Positions 6,973-14,653 are shown, counted from the first letter of the stretch. The stretch is DNA of 15,473 bases from Pavlovales sp. CCMP2436 (GCA_026770615.1 MU631402.1:77285-92757); one strand, 5' to 3'. Made by a program: numbers and translations. The notes: generated by a model from the sequence alone, not told the origin.

Positions 6973-8459
6973 GGGGAATTGCACGTCTGCTACGACTGTG
7001 GTTCCTGGAGCTCGGCACCCACGCTAACTTGGGCGCACACCTCCTTCTCGGCCCGGGTTTTGGGCAACGGAGAATTCATACGGATGGAGGCACGAACCTC
7101 AACTCGAAGGACATTGATGATCTCTTGACTGATTTCGGATTGTCAGCGAATGTGACCTCAGCGCACGACACGCCGGAATCCAACGGCAAGGTCGAGCGCT
7201 ACATCGGGACCATCTCGGCAGATACGAGAGCAATCCTGGCCATGTCCAAGGTGCCAAACAGGCACTGGCACTGGGCGATACGACATGCCTGCGTAGCTCG
7301 CAACATGCTCGCATCACAGCAGATCGTACGAGACAACGTCCGCATCTGGATCTCGCCGCATGAGATTTTCTTCGGCAGACGACCGACAGCTAAACACCTA
7401 GCCGTGTTCGGAGCTCCATGCAGGATGCTTCTCATCGGCCAGGCCCGAAAGAAGAGCGGCAAGCTCGCCCCCCCGATGGAACGGAGATTCATTCTGGGCT
7501 ACGGAGGGGATGGCGTGCAATATGGAGATTCCATGCGCTTGATCCTTGGGTACATCGTCTTCTTAGCAGACGGCACGGTGAACTTCTCTCGGCACGTACA
7601 GATCGACGAGAGAGAGCTGGTCGCGGGGGGGATACACACTCCTTGGAGGGTGAACATCGACTCGTTCGAGGGGATCTCGAGCGAAAAGAGGAGCGACCAA
7701 GCTCCCATCCCGCACGACTCCAACAAGCAGGTCAAAACGACCACCAGCAAGCCTGTGACAGCCACCGACAAAGGCTCCGCCCCCGTTGACAGAGCAATCC
7801 TCTACTCGGATGATGACGATTCGAGCACGAGTGGTAAAGACACGGAGGAGGAACTGGACCGTCGTGATGGTCTCACAAGCGTGCGAGCAAGAATCTTGGA
7901 GAGAGAGAAGGAGACGGGCCTCGTCGAGGCGAACCCGATCCAAGCTCTGCCCAAGGGGCACGACCCGCTGAAGCGGGACAGGGCTTCGAGGAGCAAGGCC
8001 AAGACCACTGAGCTGGCGTCTGCCCGAGCGGCAATAGGCGTCACGCACAAGGAGGTCCCGGTCATCCTCCCGCGCAACTTCCGCCAGGCGAGAGCATCGC
8101 CCAACGCAGACAAGTGGCGTGAGGCGATGGAGTTCAACCTGGTAGCGCATCGAGACCTCAACACCTTCAACGAAAAGGTGGTGAATGCTGGTACCAGAGT
8201 ACTGCCGTCACAATGGATCTACGAGGCCAAGTCGGACAAGACGGGTGAGATCACCCGTTGGAAGGCACGCATGGTGGTGATGGGCAACTACCAGCGTGAG
8301 GGAATTGACTTCACCGAGGTGTTCTCTCCCACCATCAGGAGCGAGCAAGTTCGTCTTCTCCTGGCGATTGGTGCCAAGATGGACGGCAAGCGCCGACCCA
8401 ATCTGAAGCACGCCGAGGTCAAGATTTCTGGAAGGGAGATGTCTCGGACGCCTACCTGA
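6963..8459 (+). CDS. pol: Copia integrase core/C-terminus and reverse transcriptase N-terminus
   Basis: The integrase continues with RIHTDGGTNL (second Asp, codon 7083-7085) and SNGKVERYIGTI (Glu, codon 7194-7196), giving D-36-E spacing. The copia-type tail follows, with PHEIFFGRRPTAKHLAVFG and ERRFILGYGG. A low-complexity acidic linker (YSDDDDSSTSGKDTEEEL) leads to the reverse transcriptase start: ADKWREAMEFNLVAHRDLNTF, PSQWIYEAKSDKTGEITRWKARMVV and DFTEVFSPT, matching the RVT_2 family. The frame is lost near 8400-8437, just before the first catalytic Asp of the polymerase. The preceding integrase piece is one base out of register; both changes are in the -1 direction, consistent with single-base losses. 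Confidence 0.85.
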   Translation, partial: KHMRGIARLLRLWFLELGTHANLGAHLLLGPGFGQRRIHTDGGTNLNSKDIDDLLTDFGLSANVTSAHDTPESNGKVERYIGTISADTRAILAMSKVPNRHWHWAIRHACVARNMLASQQIVRDNVRIWISPHEIFFGRRPTAKHLAVFGAPCRMLLIGQARKKSGKLAPPMERRFILGYGGDGVQYGDSMRLILGYIVFLADGTVNFSRHVQIDERELVAGGIHTPWRVNIDSFEGISSEKRSDQAPIPHDSNKQVKTTTSKPVTATDKGSAPVDRAILYSDDDDSSTSGKDTEEELDRRDGLTSVRARILEREKETGLVEANPIQALPKGHDPLKRDRASRSKAKTTELASARAAIGVTHKEVPVILPRNFRQARASPNADKWREAMEFNLVAHRDLNTFNEKVVNAGTRVLPSQWIYEAKSDKTGEITRWKARMVVMGNYQREGIDFTEVFSPTIRSEQVRLLLAIGAKMDGKRRPNLKHAEVKISGREMSRTPT

Positions 8460-9229
8460 CGTCCAACCTTGAGGAGGGAGACCGCCCTCTGTTCGCCCTG
8501 CCAGCTGGCTATGTGGCGCAGACGACGGCCCCGCCGGGGTACATCGTCGTTGCTGAGGTCATCAAAGCACAGATGGGTCTCAAACAGTCGGGCCGCGCAT
8601 GGTACCGACACCATCAAGCACGCTTGCTTGAACGTGGATTCGTGCCCTGTGAGGGCGCACCGTGTATCTTCATCAAGATTGCACCGAGTGGAGGCGTGAT
8701 CATCGCCGGCAACTTCGTAGACGACCTACTTTTGCTCAACCTGACAGGTAACCCGAAGGTAATCGACGAGCTCGCGGCAGACCTCGCGAAGAACTACACC
8801 CTTAAGGTGCAGGACGAGCTTGGGAAGTTCCTGGGCGCACAGTTCGAATACACCCCCAGAGGGATGCGCATGCACCTAGAGACTTATCTCAGGGGGATCC
8901 TCGACAGATTCGGCATGGCCGAGAGCAAACCGGCCCGGACGCCGGAGGCCGAGAAGGACAACTTCGCCGAGCCTGATGAGCAGTTGCTTAACAAGAAAGA
9001 CCTGAAGACGTACCAGGAGATCACGGGTGCGATCATGTTCGCCATGACGACGTGCCGACCCGACCTGGCGCACGCCACCAACTCGCTGGCAAGGCGAATG
9101 AGCACACCAAGGGTGTGCGATATGCTCAGCGCTAAGCGGGTGCTGAGGTACCTGAAGGACACCCTGCGCCTAGGACTGCTCTTCCGCTGCGAAGCGGACA
9201 GTGTACATCCCGCTCTCGGCGTTCGCTGA
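8423..9229 (+). CDS. Copia reverse transcriptase, catalytic part
   Basis: This frame opens with DFWKGDVSDAYLTSNLEE, in which the Asp at 8438-8440 is the first polymerase aspartate. Next come LFALPAGYV, QMGLKQSGRAWYRHH (copia LYGLKQSPRAW motif) and the active-site box NFVDDLLLL at 8711-8737. The box is FVDD rather than the usual copia YVDD. Later motifs are LGKFLGAQFEY, a copia-like TYQEITGAIMFAMTTCRPDLAHA and RVLRYLKDTLRLGLLF. The frame then drifts into TGA at 9227-9229, while RNase H continues one base forward from about 9192. The Phe substitution is tolerated in some reverse transcriptases, so activity cannot be excluded on that ground. Confidence 0.88.
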   Translation, partial: DFWKGDVSDAYLTSNLEEGDRPLFALPAGYVAQTTAPPGYIVVAEVIKAQMGLKQSGRAWYRHHQARLLERGFVPCEGAPCIFIKIAPSGGVIIAGNFVDDLLLLNLTGNPKVIDELAADLAKNYTLKVQDELGKFLGAQFEYTPRGMRMHLETYLRGILDRFGMAESKPARTPEAEKDNFAEPDEQLLNKKDLKTYQEITGAIMFAMTTCRPDLAHATNSLARRMSTPRVCDMLSAKRVLRYLKDTLRLGLLFRCEADSVHPALGVR

Positions 9230-9695
9230 CGCCGACTGGGCCAACGACAGAGTGGAGCGGCGCTCCACTACCGGGTACATAGTTATGTACAACGGCACGT
9301 CCATCGCGTGGCACTCAAGCCTGCAGTCGGTCATTGCACTCTCGACTTGCGAGTCCGAGTATATCGCCCTCAGCGAGTGCTGCCGCGAGCTGGCGTATCT
9401 TCGAGGGCTGGCGTCTTTCCTCCATCAGCCGGAGACAGGCCCCACCACCATCTACGAGGATAACCAGGGCACGATCGACCTGGTCAAGAACCCAGTCCAT
9501 CACAAACGATCGAAGCACATCGATGTGAAGTTTCACTACATCCGTGTGGCGCACGAGAATGGCATGATCAAGGTCATAAAGGTCCACACCGATCTCAACC
9601 GCGCGGACATCATGACCAAGGCGACCACGGCGACGATTTTCCATCCGCACGTCGACGTCATCATGCACCATGTGGCTGCAGTCCCCACGCCGTGA
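9192..9695 (+). CDS. Copia RNase H domain (C-terminus of Pol)
   Basis: The frame carries the copia RNase H signature in order: SAFADADWANDRVERRSTTGY (first Asp), ALSTCESEYIALSECC (Glu), YEDNQGTIDLVKNP (Asp), and HKRSKHIDVKFHYIR (last Asp), then DLNRADIMTKATT. TGA at 9693-9695 ends the element's coding capacity. All four acidic residues are present. The link to the reverse transcriptase needs a +1 change between about 9180 and 9200; this is the only one of the four breaks that goes in this direction. The 12 bases after the stop lead straight into a G-rich tract and the 3' LTR. Confidence 0.88.
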   Translation, partial: KRTVYIPLSAFADADWANDRVERRSTTGYIVMYNGTSIAWHSSLQSVIALSTCESEYIALSECCRELAYLRGLASFLHQPETGPTTIYEDNQGTIDLVKNPVHHKRSKHIDVKFHYIRVAHENGMIKVIKVHTDLNRADIMTKATTATIFHPHVDVIMHHVAAVPTP

Positions 9696-9700
9696 GTCGC

Positions 9701-9707
9701 GTGGGGG
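9701..9707 (+). promoter_or_regulatory. Candidate polypurine tract
   Basis: GTGGGGG directly precedes the TG start of the 3' LTR, which is the position of the plus-strand primer in LTR elements. It is short and contains a T, so the call rests mainly on position. Confidence 0.4.
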
Positions 9708-10005
9708 TGTTAGCATTCGTGTGCGCTCTTGAGCGTGGACGGATGTGTGTGAGTACTCGAGAGTACTCACGGGGGGTTTTATTGGATAGTTATCCTTTCC
9801 CCCATTGCGACGACACACTTCCGGTCGGCGGCATTCGTCGGCGGGGTTAAGAAGACTCTTAACCCAACTATCGGACTCATAGAGTCCAGGAAGAGTCCTG
9901 GATGAGAATGTTCCTACCGTACCTAGAGTTTTTAGGGATCGCCCTATAAATCTCGGTTACTTTAAGAATTCCGTCCGTCCATCTTTGCTTGTGCAAGTTT
10001 GTACA
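9708..10005 (+). repeat. Candidate 3' LTR of the copia element
   Basis: The segment starts TGTTAGCA after the G-rich tract and could end at TTTGTACA (9998-10005), giving TGT...ACA ends and about 298 bp. A TATAAA box at 9945-9950 would place transcription start near 9975. Upstream of the box lies a cluster of short palindromes: GAGTACTCGAGAGTACTC, GGGTTAAGA/TCTTAACCC at 9844-9865, GGACTC/GAGTCC at 9873-9887 and CCAGGA/TCCTGG at 9886-9901. The right boundary is a guess, since no 5' LTR is available for alignment. Confidence 0.55.
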
Positions 10006-10111
10006 TTAGATTAGTCATCTGCCGCAGGGCGCCTCGAGCTCGAGCCGCGCACTTGTACTCAGCAGATACCGTAACTGGCCTGCTGTGTGATGCCGGGAGA
10101 GGTATATTCCA

Positions 10112-10182
10112 ACAGTATGTAATTTGCTAAGCAACTCAGCCTCAGCCTCAAAACCCGCCGTTCTTATTGCCCGCGATCCCAT
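10112..10182 (-). mobile_element. Half copy of TA-MITE family C (inverted)
   Basis: Read on the minus strand this matches the left half of family C: a GGGATCGCGGGCAATAAGAAC terminal segment, then TTTTGAG, GCTGAG and CTTAGCAAATTA. Only one end is present. The sequence next to the terminus is TATATA, in keeping with a TA target. Confidence 0.7.
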
Positions 10183-10202
10183 GTATATATCAGAGACGCC
10201 AG

Positions 10203-10645
10203 GGTCGAAATCCGAATTAGTGGCGCAATTCCGCACTGGGGAGGGGGAAAAGTGGTGGCCGGGACGAAGAAGTAGACATTGGTCACCCCTGCGCGCTAAG
10301 TGTCGATAGCTGATGTCGAATAGAGCCCTCCTCGACGGTCGGAGCCCACCTCGTGTGCCTCTCAGGTGCCTCTAGGGTCGACAACATACTTCGTGTAAGT
10401 AATATTTCCGATTCTCAGCGTTCGGAAGCGAAAAGAAAGTCATGGTTCCCAAAGTGGTGCCGCGGAAGTTGTTGCAGATTCGTGAATGGGGCACCGCCCC
10501 ATTCACGAATCTGCAACAAACTCATATTCACGAATCTGCAACAAACTTTGCGGCACCACCTCCGGTTCCTGAGTTGCTCCGTAGAATTTTCACCGAACAT
10601 TTTTCGATTTTTTTCCCGGATTGGTCACTAATTCGGATTTTGACC
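10203..10645. repeat. Foldback region with a 24-bp perfect central palindrome
   Basis: A 24-bp inverted repeat (10469-10492 and 10496-10519; core GTTGCAGATTCGTGAATGGG) has only a 3-base spacer. Its right arm is repeated directly at 10526-10547. The symmetry continues outward with GTGGTGCCGC at 10454-10463 and GCGGCACCAC at 10550-10559. A further outer pair, GTCGAAATCCGAATTAGTG at 10206-10224 and its near-complement at about 10628-10646, may mark the ends of a 440-bp foldback element. No coding frame is credible here. Confidence 0.65.
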
Positions 10646-10830
10646 CGCCAGCTTGAATCCTTATCAGTAATATATCAGCGAGACTATATATTTCGCCATC
10701 GTAGCCCCGCTACTCCCTGTGCTGCGCGAGCGTGCAGCTACAACTGCGCCCCCCGAGGGTGGCGTTGCCTGGCTCGCCACCATGATGTTGCTCTTCGCCA
10801 CCATGCTTTTGCTTCTGTCACGTGCTGTGA

Positions 10831-10925
10831 CGGGCGCTCTTTCGCGCGGTGGCGAGCAGCACGCGGAGACGCCGCTCAAGGCTACCAAGGCTATGACGAC
10901 GATGCTGCTCCCTGCGGCCGCCGCA
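10831..10925 (+). repeat. Partial copy of repeat A
   Basis: The core GCTCAAGGCTACCAAGGCTA and the following ATGCTGCTCCCTGCGGCCGCC match the middle of repeat A (11037-11128) and lie just upstream of the full copy in the same orientation. It is a tandem partial duplication. Confidence 0.75.
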
Positions 10926-10964
10926 GTGTGCGCGCTCGTAGCGTCGCAATGCTGTCCACTTGAG

Positions 10965-11315
10965 GTACTCGCTGGCACCTCTCAAGCACCCGTCTCGCTC
11001 GGGTCCTCAAGTGGATGTGCGTCGCGCGCTGCGGAGGGCGCTGCTACGCGCGGCGGCGGACCGCACGCGGAGACGCCGCTCAAGGCTACCAAGGCTACGA
11101 AGACGATGCTGCTCCCTGCGGCCGCCACGGCAGGGCTGCGGCGGCCGAGGCGCGGCCGAGGCGGGGCGTGGGGGCCGGGGCGCACACACTCACACCCTTT
11201 GGTGTGTGTGCTGGTCCATGAGGGTTTGGGTCGATCGCTCGACCTCAGCCTGACGTCGACCAAGTCAGTGACTGAACAACACCTGTTGAACCATGCTGAG
11301 CCGCTAATATATATA
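10965..11315 (+). repeat. Repeat A, full copy
   Basis: This ~350-bp copy matches the reverse complement of 4110-4456. It carries a CACACACTCACACC/GGTGTGTGTG hairpin, a GGGTCGATCGCTCGACC palindrome and an AT-rich 3' tail after GAGCCGCTAATATATATA. Short open frames inside are arginine/alanine-rich and not conserved with the other copy. It is a non-autonomous dispersed element of unknown class. Confidence 0.85.
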
Positions 11316-11321
11316 CTGGAT

Positions 11322-11385
11322 CAGTACCAAGTCAGTGAGTGAACGACACCTGTTGAACCATGCGGAGCCGCTATATATATTTATA
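11322..11385 (+). repeat. Tandem 3' end of repeat A
   Basis: This repeats the last ~60 bp of A: AAGTCAGTGAGTGAACGACA, then CCTGTTGAACCATGCGGAGC, followed by CGCTATATATA. It directly follows the full copy. Confidence 0.8.
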
Positions 11386-11391
11386 CTGGGT

Positions 11392-11499
11392 CTGTAGTCT
11401 CGGCTACGACCCCCGCCGAACGCCTCCTCTGCTGCGCGTTGGCATGAAGCTCTCAAACCCAGATCTGTTGCAAACTGTTGAGCCGCTATTATGTATATT
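11392..11499 (+). repeat. Repeat B, copy 1
   Basis: CTGTAGTCTCGGCTACGACC begins a ~108-bp block that recurs at 12281-12388. Both share ATGAAGCTCTCA and a GAGCCGCTA(AT)n end. That tail is also the 3' end of repeat A, so A and B look like members of one family with a common 3' end. Confidence 0.85.
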
Positions 11500-11616
11500 G
11501 TATAGCTTGATGATTTGTCACACCGCCAGCCAGAATCCCCCTTCATTGATATATACTGTATTCGGCATATTATGATCTACATAACACTGTAGCAGGTTAT
11601 ATTCTTGATATTGATA

Positions 11617-11846
11617 GGGATTCAAGCTGGCGTCTGACTGTCAAGTGTCTGTTATATATAGGGAATCGTAGGCAATAAGAACGGCGCTTTTGAGACTGAA
11701 GGTCAGTTTCTTAGCAAATTACGTACAAACAGGGATTCAAGCTGGCGTCTGACTGTCAAGTGTCTGTTATATATAGGGGATCGCAGGCAATAAGAACGGC
11801 GCTTTTGAGACTGAAGGTCAATGTCTTAGCAAATTACGTACAAACA
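11617..11846 (+). repeat. 115-bp tandem duplication
   Basis: Units 11617-11731 and 11732-11846 are nearly identical, differing at about four positions. Each begins GGGATTCAAGCTGGCGTCTG and contains the left half of TA-MITE family C (GGCAATAAGAACGGCGC...AGCAAATTACGTACAAACA). The first unit's MITE copy is truncated at the duplication junction, while the second runs on into a complete MITE. Confidence 0.92.
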
Positions 11847-11939
11847 ATTCTTACATTTTGCTGAAATTACTATTGAAGGGCACAGAAAACTAGGCTCAGT
11901 TTCATAACGTTATGGTTTCTTATTGCCCGCGATCCCCTG
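11774..11939. mobile_element. TA-MITE family C, complete copy 1
   Basis: The ends TAGGGGATCGCAGGCAATAA and, on the other strand, CAGGGGATCGCGGGCAATAA form ~24-bp terminal inverted repeats around a 166-bp non-coding body. TA flanks both sides (11772-11773 and 11940-11941), as in Tc1/mariner-derived MITEs. The inner sequence matches the copy at 12754-12911. Confidence 0.8.
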
Positions 11940-11948
11940 TATTCCTGC

Positions 11949-12035
11949 TAAGGATCCAAGCTAGCGTCTGACTGTCCTGAAAGTTGAAATAATTTATTAT
12001 ATTTATGATAGGGATTCAAGCTGGCGTCTGACTGT
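11949..12035 (+). repeat. Two further copies of the CAAGCTGGCGTCTGACTGT motif
   Basis: AAGCTAGCGTCTGACTGTCC starts at about 11958, and ATTCAAGCTGGCGTCTGACT at about 12011. Both repeat the head of the 115-bp unit. A shortened inverted copy (CCGCCAGCTTGAATCC) lies at 10645-10660. Confidence 0.7.
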
Positions 12036-12145
12036 TCTGAACGTTGTGCTGGTCTGAGCGCTGCGTCGCCCATTGCCTGCTGCGTACCTTAGTCGGCTGC
12101 GCTGGCTTGGGCGCCACCGCGCGTGCCGATAGATCTCCGGTAGTT

Positions 12146-12270
12146 ATAGGGGGGGCTGGGGGCAGCTCACGGGAGGCTGGGAGTAGCTCACCGTACTTCA
12201 GTGTGATTGTGGCTGGGTGTGTGGGTGGGTGGTTGGGTGCGGGTGTGTATGCGTGTGTGAGAATGGCGAA
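12146..12270. repeat. G-rich and GT-rich low-complexity tract
   Basis: The top strand holds GGGGGGGCTGGGGGCAGCTC, a duplicated GGGAG..AGCTCAC, then a GTGTGGGTGGGTGG-type run. There are enough closely spaced G-runs for G-quadruplex formation. No gene is supported. Confidence 0.6.
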
Positions 12271-12280
12271 GGGCGGGGGA

Positions 12281-12388
12281 CTGTAGTCTCGGCTACGACC
12301 CCTGCCCAACGCCTTCTCTGATGCGTGTTTGAAATGAAGCTCTCAGACGCAAACCTCTTAAAAACTGCTGAGCCGCTACATATATAAT
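12281..12388 (+). repeat. Repeat B, copy 2
   Basis: This block aligns end to end with 11392-11499, sharing CTGTAGTCTCGGCTACGACC, AATGAAGCTCTCA and CTGCTGAGCCGCTA before an AT tail. Confidence 0.85.
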
Positions 12389-12753
12389 TACTATATCCAA
12401 GCCATCGACGCCGGCCGCCACGGATCCCGGGCCCAGTGCTGCCAACTGACAGCGCTCGATCCGACGAATCCCGCCAGACTTGTTCGGTGAAAGCCAATGT
12501 ACGGCTCGCTGTTACAGCGTGTCGTCCAGCCTGCTCGCGGGACTTGGGGACCGCATTCAGGTGCATCGCATGAGATTACATCCATCCCATATCACTCAAT
12601 GACAGGCGGCGCATCGTGGGCTGCGTCGCCTTGTGGCTACCAGTCGAGCACACACACAGTGTAGCCATCTTCATCAAAGCTGACTGCTGCGCAGGGGGGC
12701 TGAGCGCCCCCTCCCACTGCAGATAACATGGAAGCCACCTCCCTCAACGCCTA
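12389..12753. other. Unassigned unique sequence, no gene seen
   Basis: No frame here is long or protein-like on either strand. A short GC hairpin (AGGGGGGCTGAGCGCCCCCT, near 12694-12713) is the only structure noticed. Confidence 0.4.
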
Positions 12754-12911
12754 CAGGGGGTCGCAGGCAATAAGGAAGGCGATTTTGAGACTGAGGCTCA
12801 GTTTCTTAGCAAATTAGATACAAACAATGGTTGAATTTTTACTATTGAAGGGCACAAAAAACTAGGCTCAGTTTCTTAACGGTACGGTTTCTTATTGCCC
12901 GCGATCTCCTG
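12754..12911. mobile_element. TA-MITE family C, complete copy 2
   Basis: It starts CAGGGGGTCGCAGGCAATAA and ends with the complement of CAGGAGATCGCGGGCAATAA. It is 158 bp long with TA on each side (12752-12753 and 12912-12913). The body shares AGGCTCAGTTTCTTAGCAAA and TACTATTGAAGGGCACA with the copy at 11774-11939. It has no coding capacity, so it would depend on a transposase elsewhere. Confidence 0.82.
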
Positions 12912-12913
12912 TA

Positions 12914-13295
12914 GGAGCTAGGGCGTTTGCGGGTGTGTTATTGAAGGGTCATACCATCTAAATTTAACTAACTGTATCCCTGCGTCGGAGCAGCGCTAAG
13001 TTCAGCTTCACTTGAACATAATTTTATGAAACACCGCCATCCCGAACCCCCCTTCATTAATGAAGGTGAGAGCGAGGGTGAGGGCGTGGTGGAGATGGGA
13101 ACGGTGGCAGCGGCAGCCGCAGCAGCTCGAGAGAAGGAGACGGCAAGCTGTGGTGAAAGTCGAACGTGGGCGGCTGGGACAATGACGACAGCGGCACATG
13201 GAAGGCGGCGGCGGCGGCGACAATGTGGCAAGGACATCGGCGTGTCCGGCATCTCAACGATGTAATTTTGTTCACTGGTGGTCACGAAGACCTGC
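12914..13295. other. Gene-free spacer with simple repeats
   Basis: It contains a 16-bp perfect palindrome CCTTCATTAATGAAGG (13051-13066), GCAGC-rich and GGC-triplet runs (13108-13125 and 13204-13220). A motif, ACACCGCCATCCCGAACCCC, also resembles 11519-11545. The 79-codon frame at 13026-13265 is dominated by these triplets and is not credible as a gene. Confidence 0.45.
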
Positions 13296-13374
13296 TGGAA
13301 CGGCGGATTCACTTGCGAAAGTGACGTCGGTATGAACCGACGACGCCGTGAGGACTCGAGCGGAATAAATTATA
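13296..13374. repeat. Left inverted repeat bracketing the acyltransferase gene
   Basis: It matches the reverse complement of 15350-15428 with roughly 85% identity by eye. Exact shared blocks include ACGGCGGATTCACT, AGTGACGTCG, TATGAACCGACG and GCGGAATAAATTATA. Weaker similarity continues outward (CACTGGTGG against CAGTGGTGG) to about 13267, with the partner reaching the end of the window. Confidence 0.85.
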
Positions 13375-13702
13375 AATATATGTGACAATTTGTGTGTGCG
13401 TACGCACAATGCTTGAAAAGCAGGTGGGGGACAAATTGTTGTGCAGCAGCAGGCTTGAGCTGTGCTCTTATGTGCATTTCTTTAGTTAATTACTCTCAGG
13501 TAGAGACCGGAGTCGCAATGTCGTTGGATCTGAAAAGGCCAACCCGATCGCCGCTGGGGTGGGTGGCCCGCCGGTATCGAATACAGCAGCCGCCAATAAG
13601 CCTGCCCGCCTACTTTAGGCGACGGCCCTGGCCTAGAACCGCCGCATTGCTACCTGCCTCTTCAGCGCGCTCGATCGAGCGAGGGCGAGGTGGGACGCCC
13701 CC

Positions 13703-14653
13703 CTACTCGATGACGAGCGGCCGCGTCTCCCACGCGGGACGGTGCTTCTCATACAGCTTGGCCATCGCGTCGACCACCCTGGCAAGCGTTTCCTCGACCT
13801 CCTCGGCGCTCGGCTCGGCAGCCTGCGTGACGCGAATGGGGCTGCCGAGCACCATCTTGATCGGATGGCGGAAGGGTATGGGCGTGCCACACCGGCCGTA
13901 GAAAATCACGAAGGACATCTTCACCCGGCGCGAGATGGCGCGCAGGATCGGCGAGTTGAGCTTGGCCATCGTCTTCGTGTTGCCGAAGAAGAAGACAGGC
14001 ACGATGTGTGCGCCCTCGCGGATCGCGAGCTTGACAAAACCCGCTCGCCGCTTCAGGTAGATCCGCTCGGCGTCAGAGGTGTCCATGAACATCTCGGCGA
14101 TGCCGCCCACGACGACTGCTGCGTTGCCACCCTCCTTGAGGATACGCTGGACAGACTTGGCGTCAGCCGCGCGGGTACCCGTCGCGTAGTAGAAGTGGCG
14201 GAGTACCGGCGTGTGTAGCAGTACAGTGGCCACGACACCGGACACCTTGTGCGTCCTGGACAGGTGGTCGATCACGCCGTAGCTCAGTAGCTGGCCCACC
14301 GGGTAAAGCGCGTGCGGGAACTCGGCGAGCAAGTACCTCTCGCCCGGCACGAGCGCCGCCTCCTGCACCGTCTCCCACCCAAAGTAGGCGCGCCACGACT
14401 CGAAGACCCAGCTCCGCCCGAACGCGTTCGGCGCAAGCGGCGGCGGCTTGTACGGCATCAGCGCGTCGGCCACGAGCACGCCGAGCACCACCGCGGCGGT
14501 CGCCGAGCCGCGGACGAGAATCGCGTAGGCGAGGACGAAGAAGAGCCCAACCAGGATGTAGTACCACCCTGCGATCAGCCCCAGCGTCACCGCCGCGAAG
14601 GCGTCGGACGCGAGCCCACGAGAGCCCTGCGCGATGTCGCCGCCACTCGCCAT
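13703..14653 (-). CDS. DGAT2/MGAT-family acyltransferase (DAGAT superfamily)
   Basis: The 316-residue product has the layout of the DGAT2 family, membrane enzymes that move an acyl group from acyl-CoA to diacylglycerol, monoacylglycerol or a similar acceptor in the ER. Two hydrophobic segments (about 18-47 and 51-66) form the N-terminal hairpin. EFPHALYPVG (111-120) occupies the place of the HPHG catalytic motif, keeping the central Pro-His. VVGGIAEMF (181-189), KRRAGFVKLAIREG (201-214), VPVFFFGN (218-225) and GSPIRV (270-275) follow in family order. The ATG lies in GCAGCATGG, and an in-frame TGA 15 bases upstream (14669-14671) fixes the start. There is no intron. The exact acceptor cannot be told from sequence. 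The gene lies between inverted repeats. Confidence 0.88.
   Translation of the reverse strand: MASGGDIAQGSRGLASDAFAAVTLGLIAGWYYILVGLFFVLAYAILVRGSATAAVVLGVLVADALMPYKPPPLAPNAFGRSWVFESWRAYFGWETVQEAALVPGERYLLAEFPHALYPVGQLLSYGVIDHLSRTHKVSGVVATVLLHTPVLRHFYYATGTRAADAKSVQRILKEGGNAAVVVGGIAEMFMDTSDAERIYLKRRAGFVKLAIREGAHIVPVFFFGNTKTMAKLNSPILRAISRRVKMSFVIFYGRCGTPIPFRHPIKMVLGSPIRVTQAAEPSAEEVEETLARVVDAMAKLYEKHRPAWETRPLVIE

Larger units (their letters stand above)
2306..10005 (+). mobile_element. Ty1/copia-type LTR retrotransposon, decayed, 5' LTR not visible
   Basis: The domain order gag, zinc knuckle, aspartic protease, integrase, reverse transcriptase, RNase H is diagnostic of the copia superfamily (in gypsy elements integrase is last). 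The body is about 7.4 kb, or about 7.0 kb without the repeat inserted at 4110-4456, which is long for copia. The excess comes from a 490-residue gag and a long linker before the protease. The coding sequence is broken by frame changes near 3632-3715, 6950-6970, 8400-8437 and 9180-9200, by TAG at 3784-3786 and TAA at 6350-6352. A 3' LTR candidate follows at 9708; no copy of it occurs upstream of gag. It cannot make a single polyprotein as it stands. Confidence 0.85.

Noticed and set aside
13026..13265. 79-codon open frame with Ala and Arg runs
   Set aside because: It is made by GCAGC and GGC simple repeats, has no codon preference and lies in a repeat-rich spacer.
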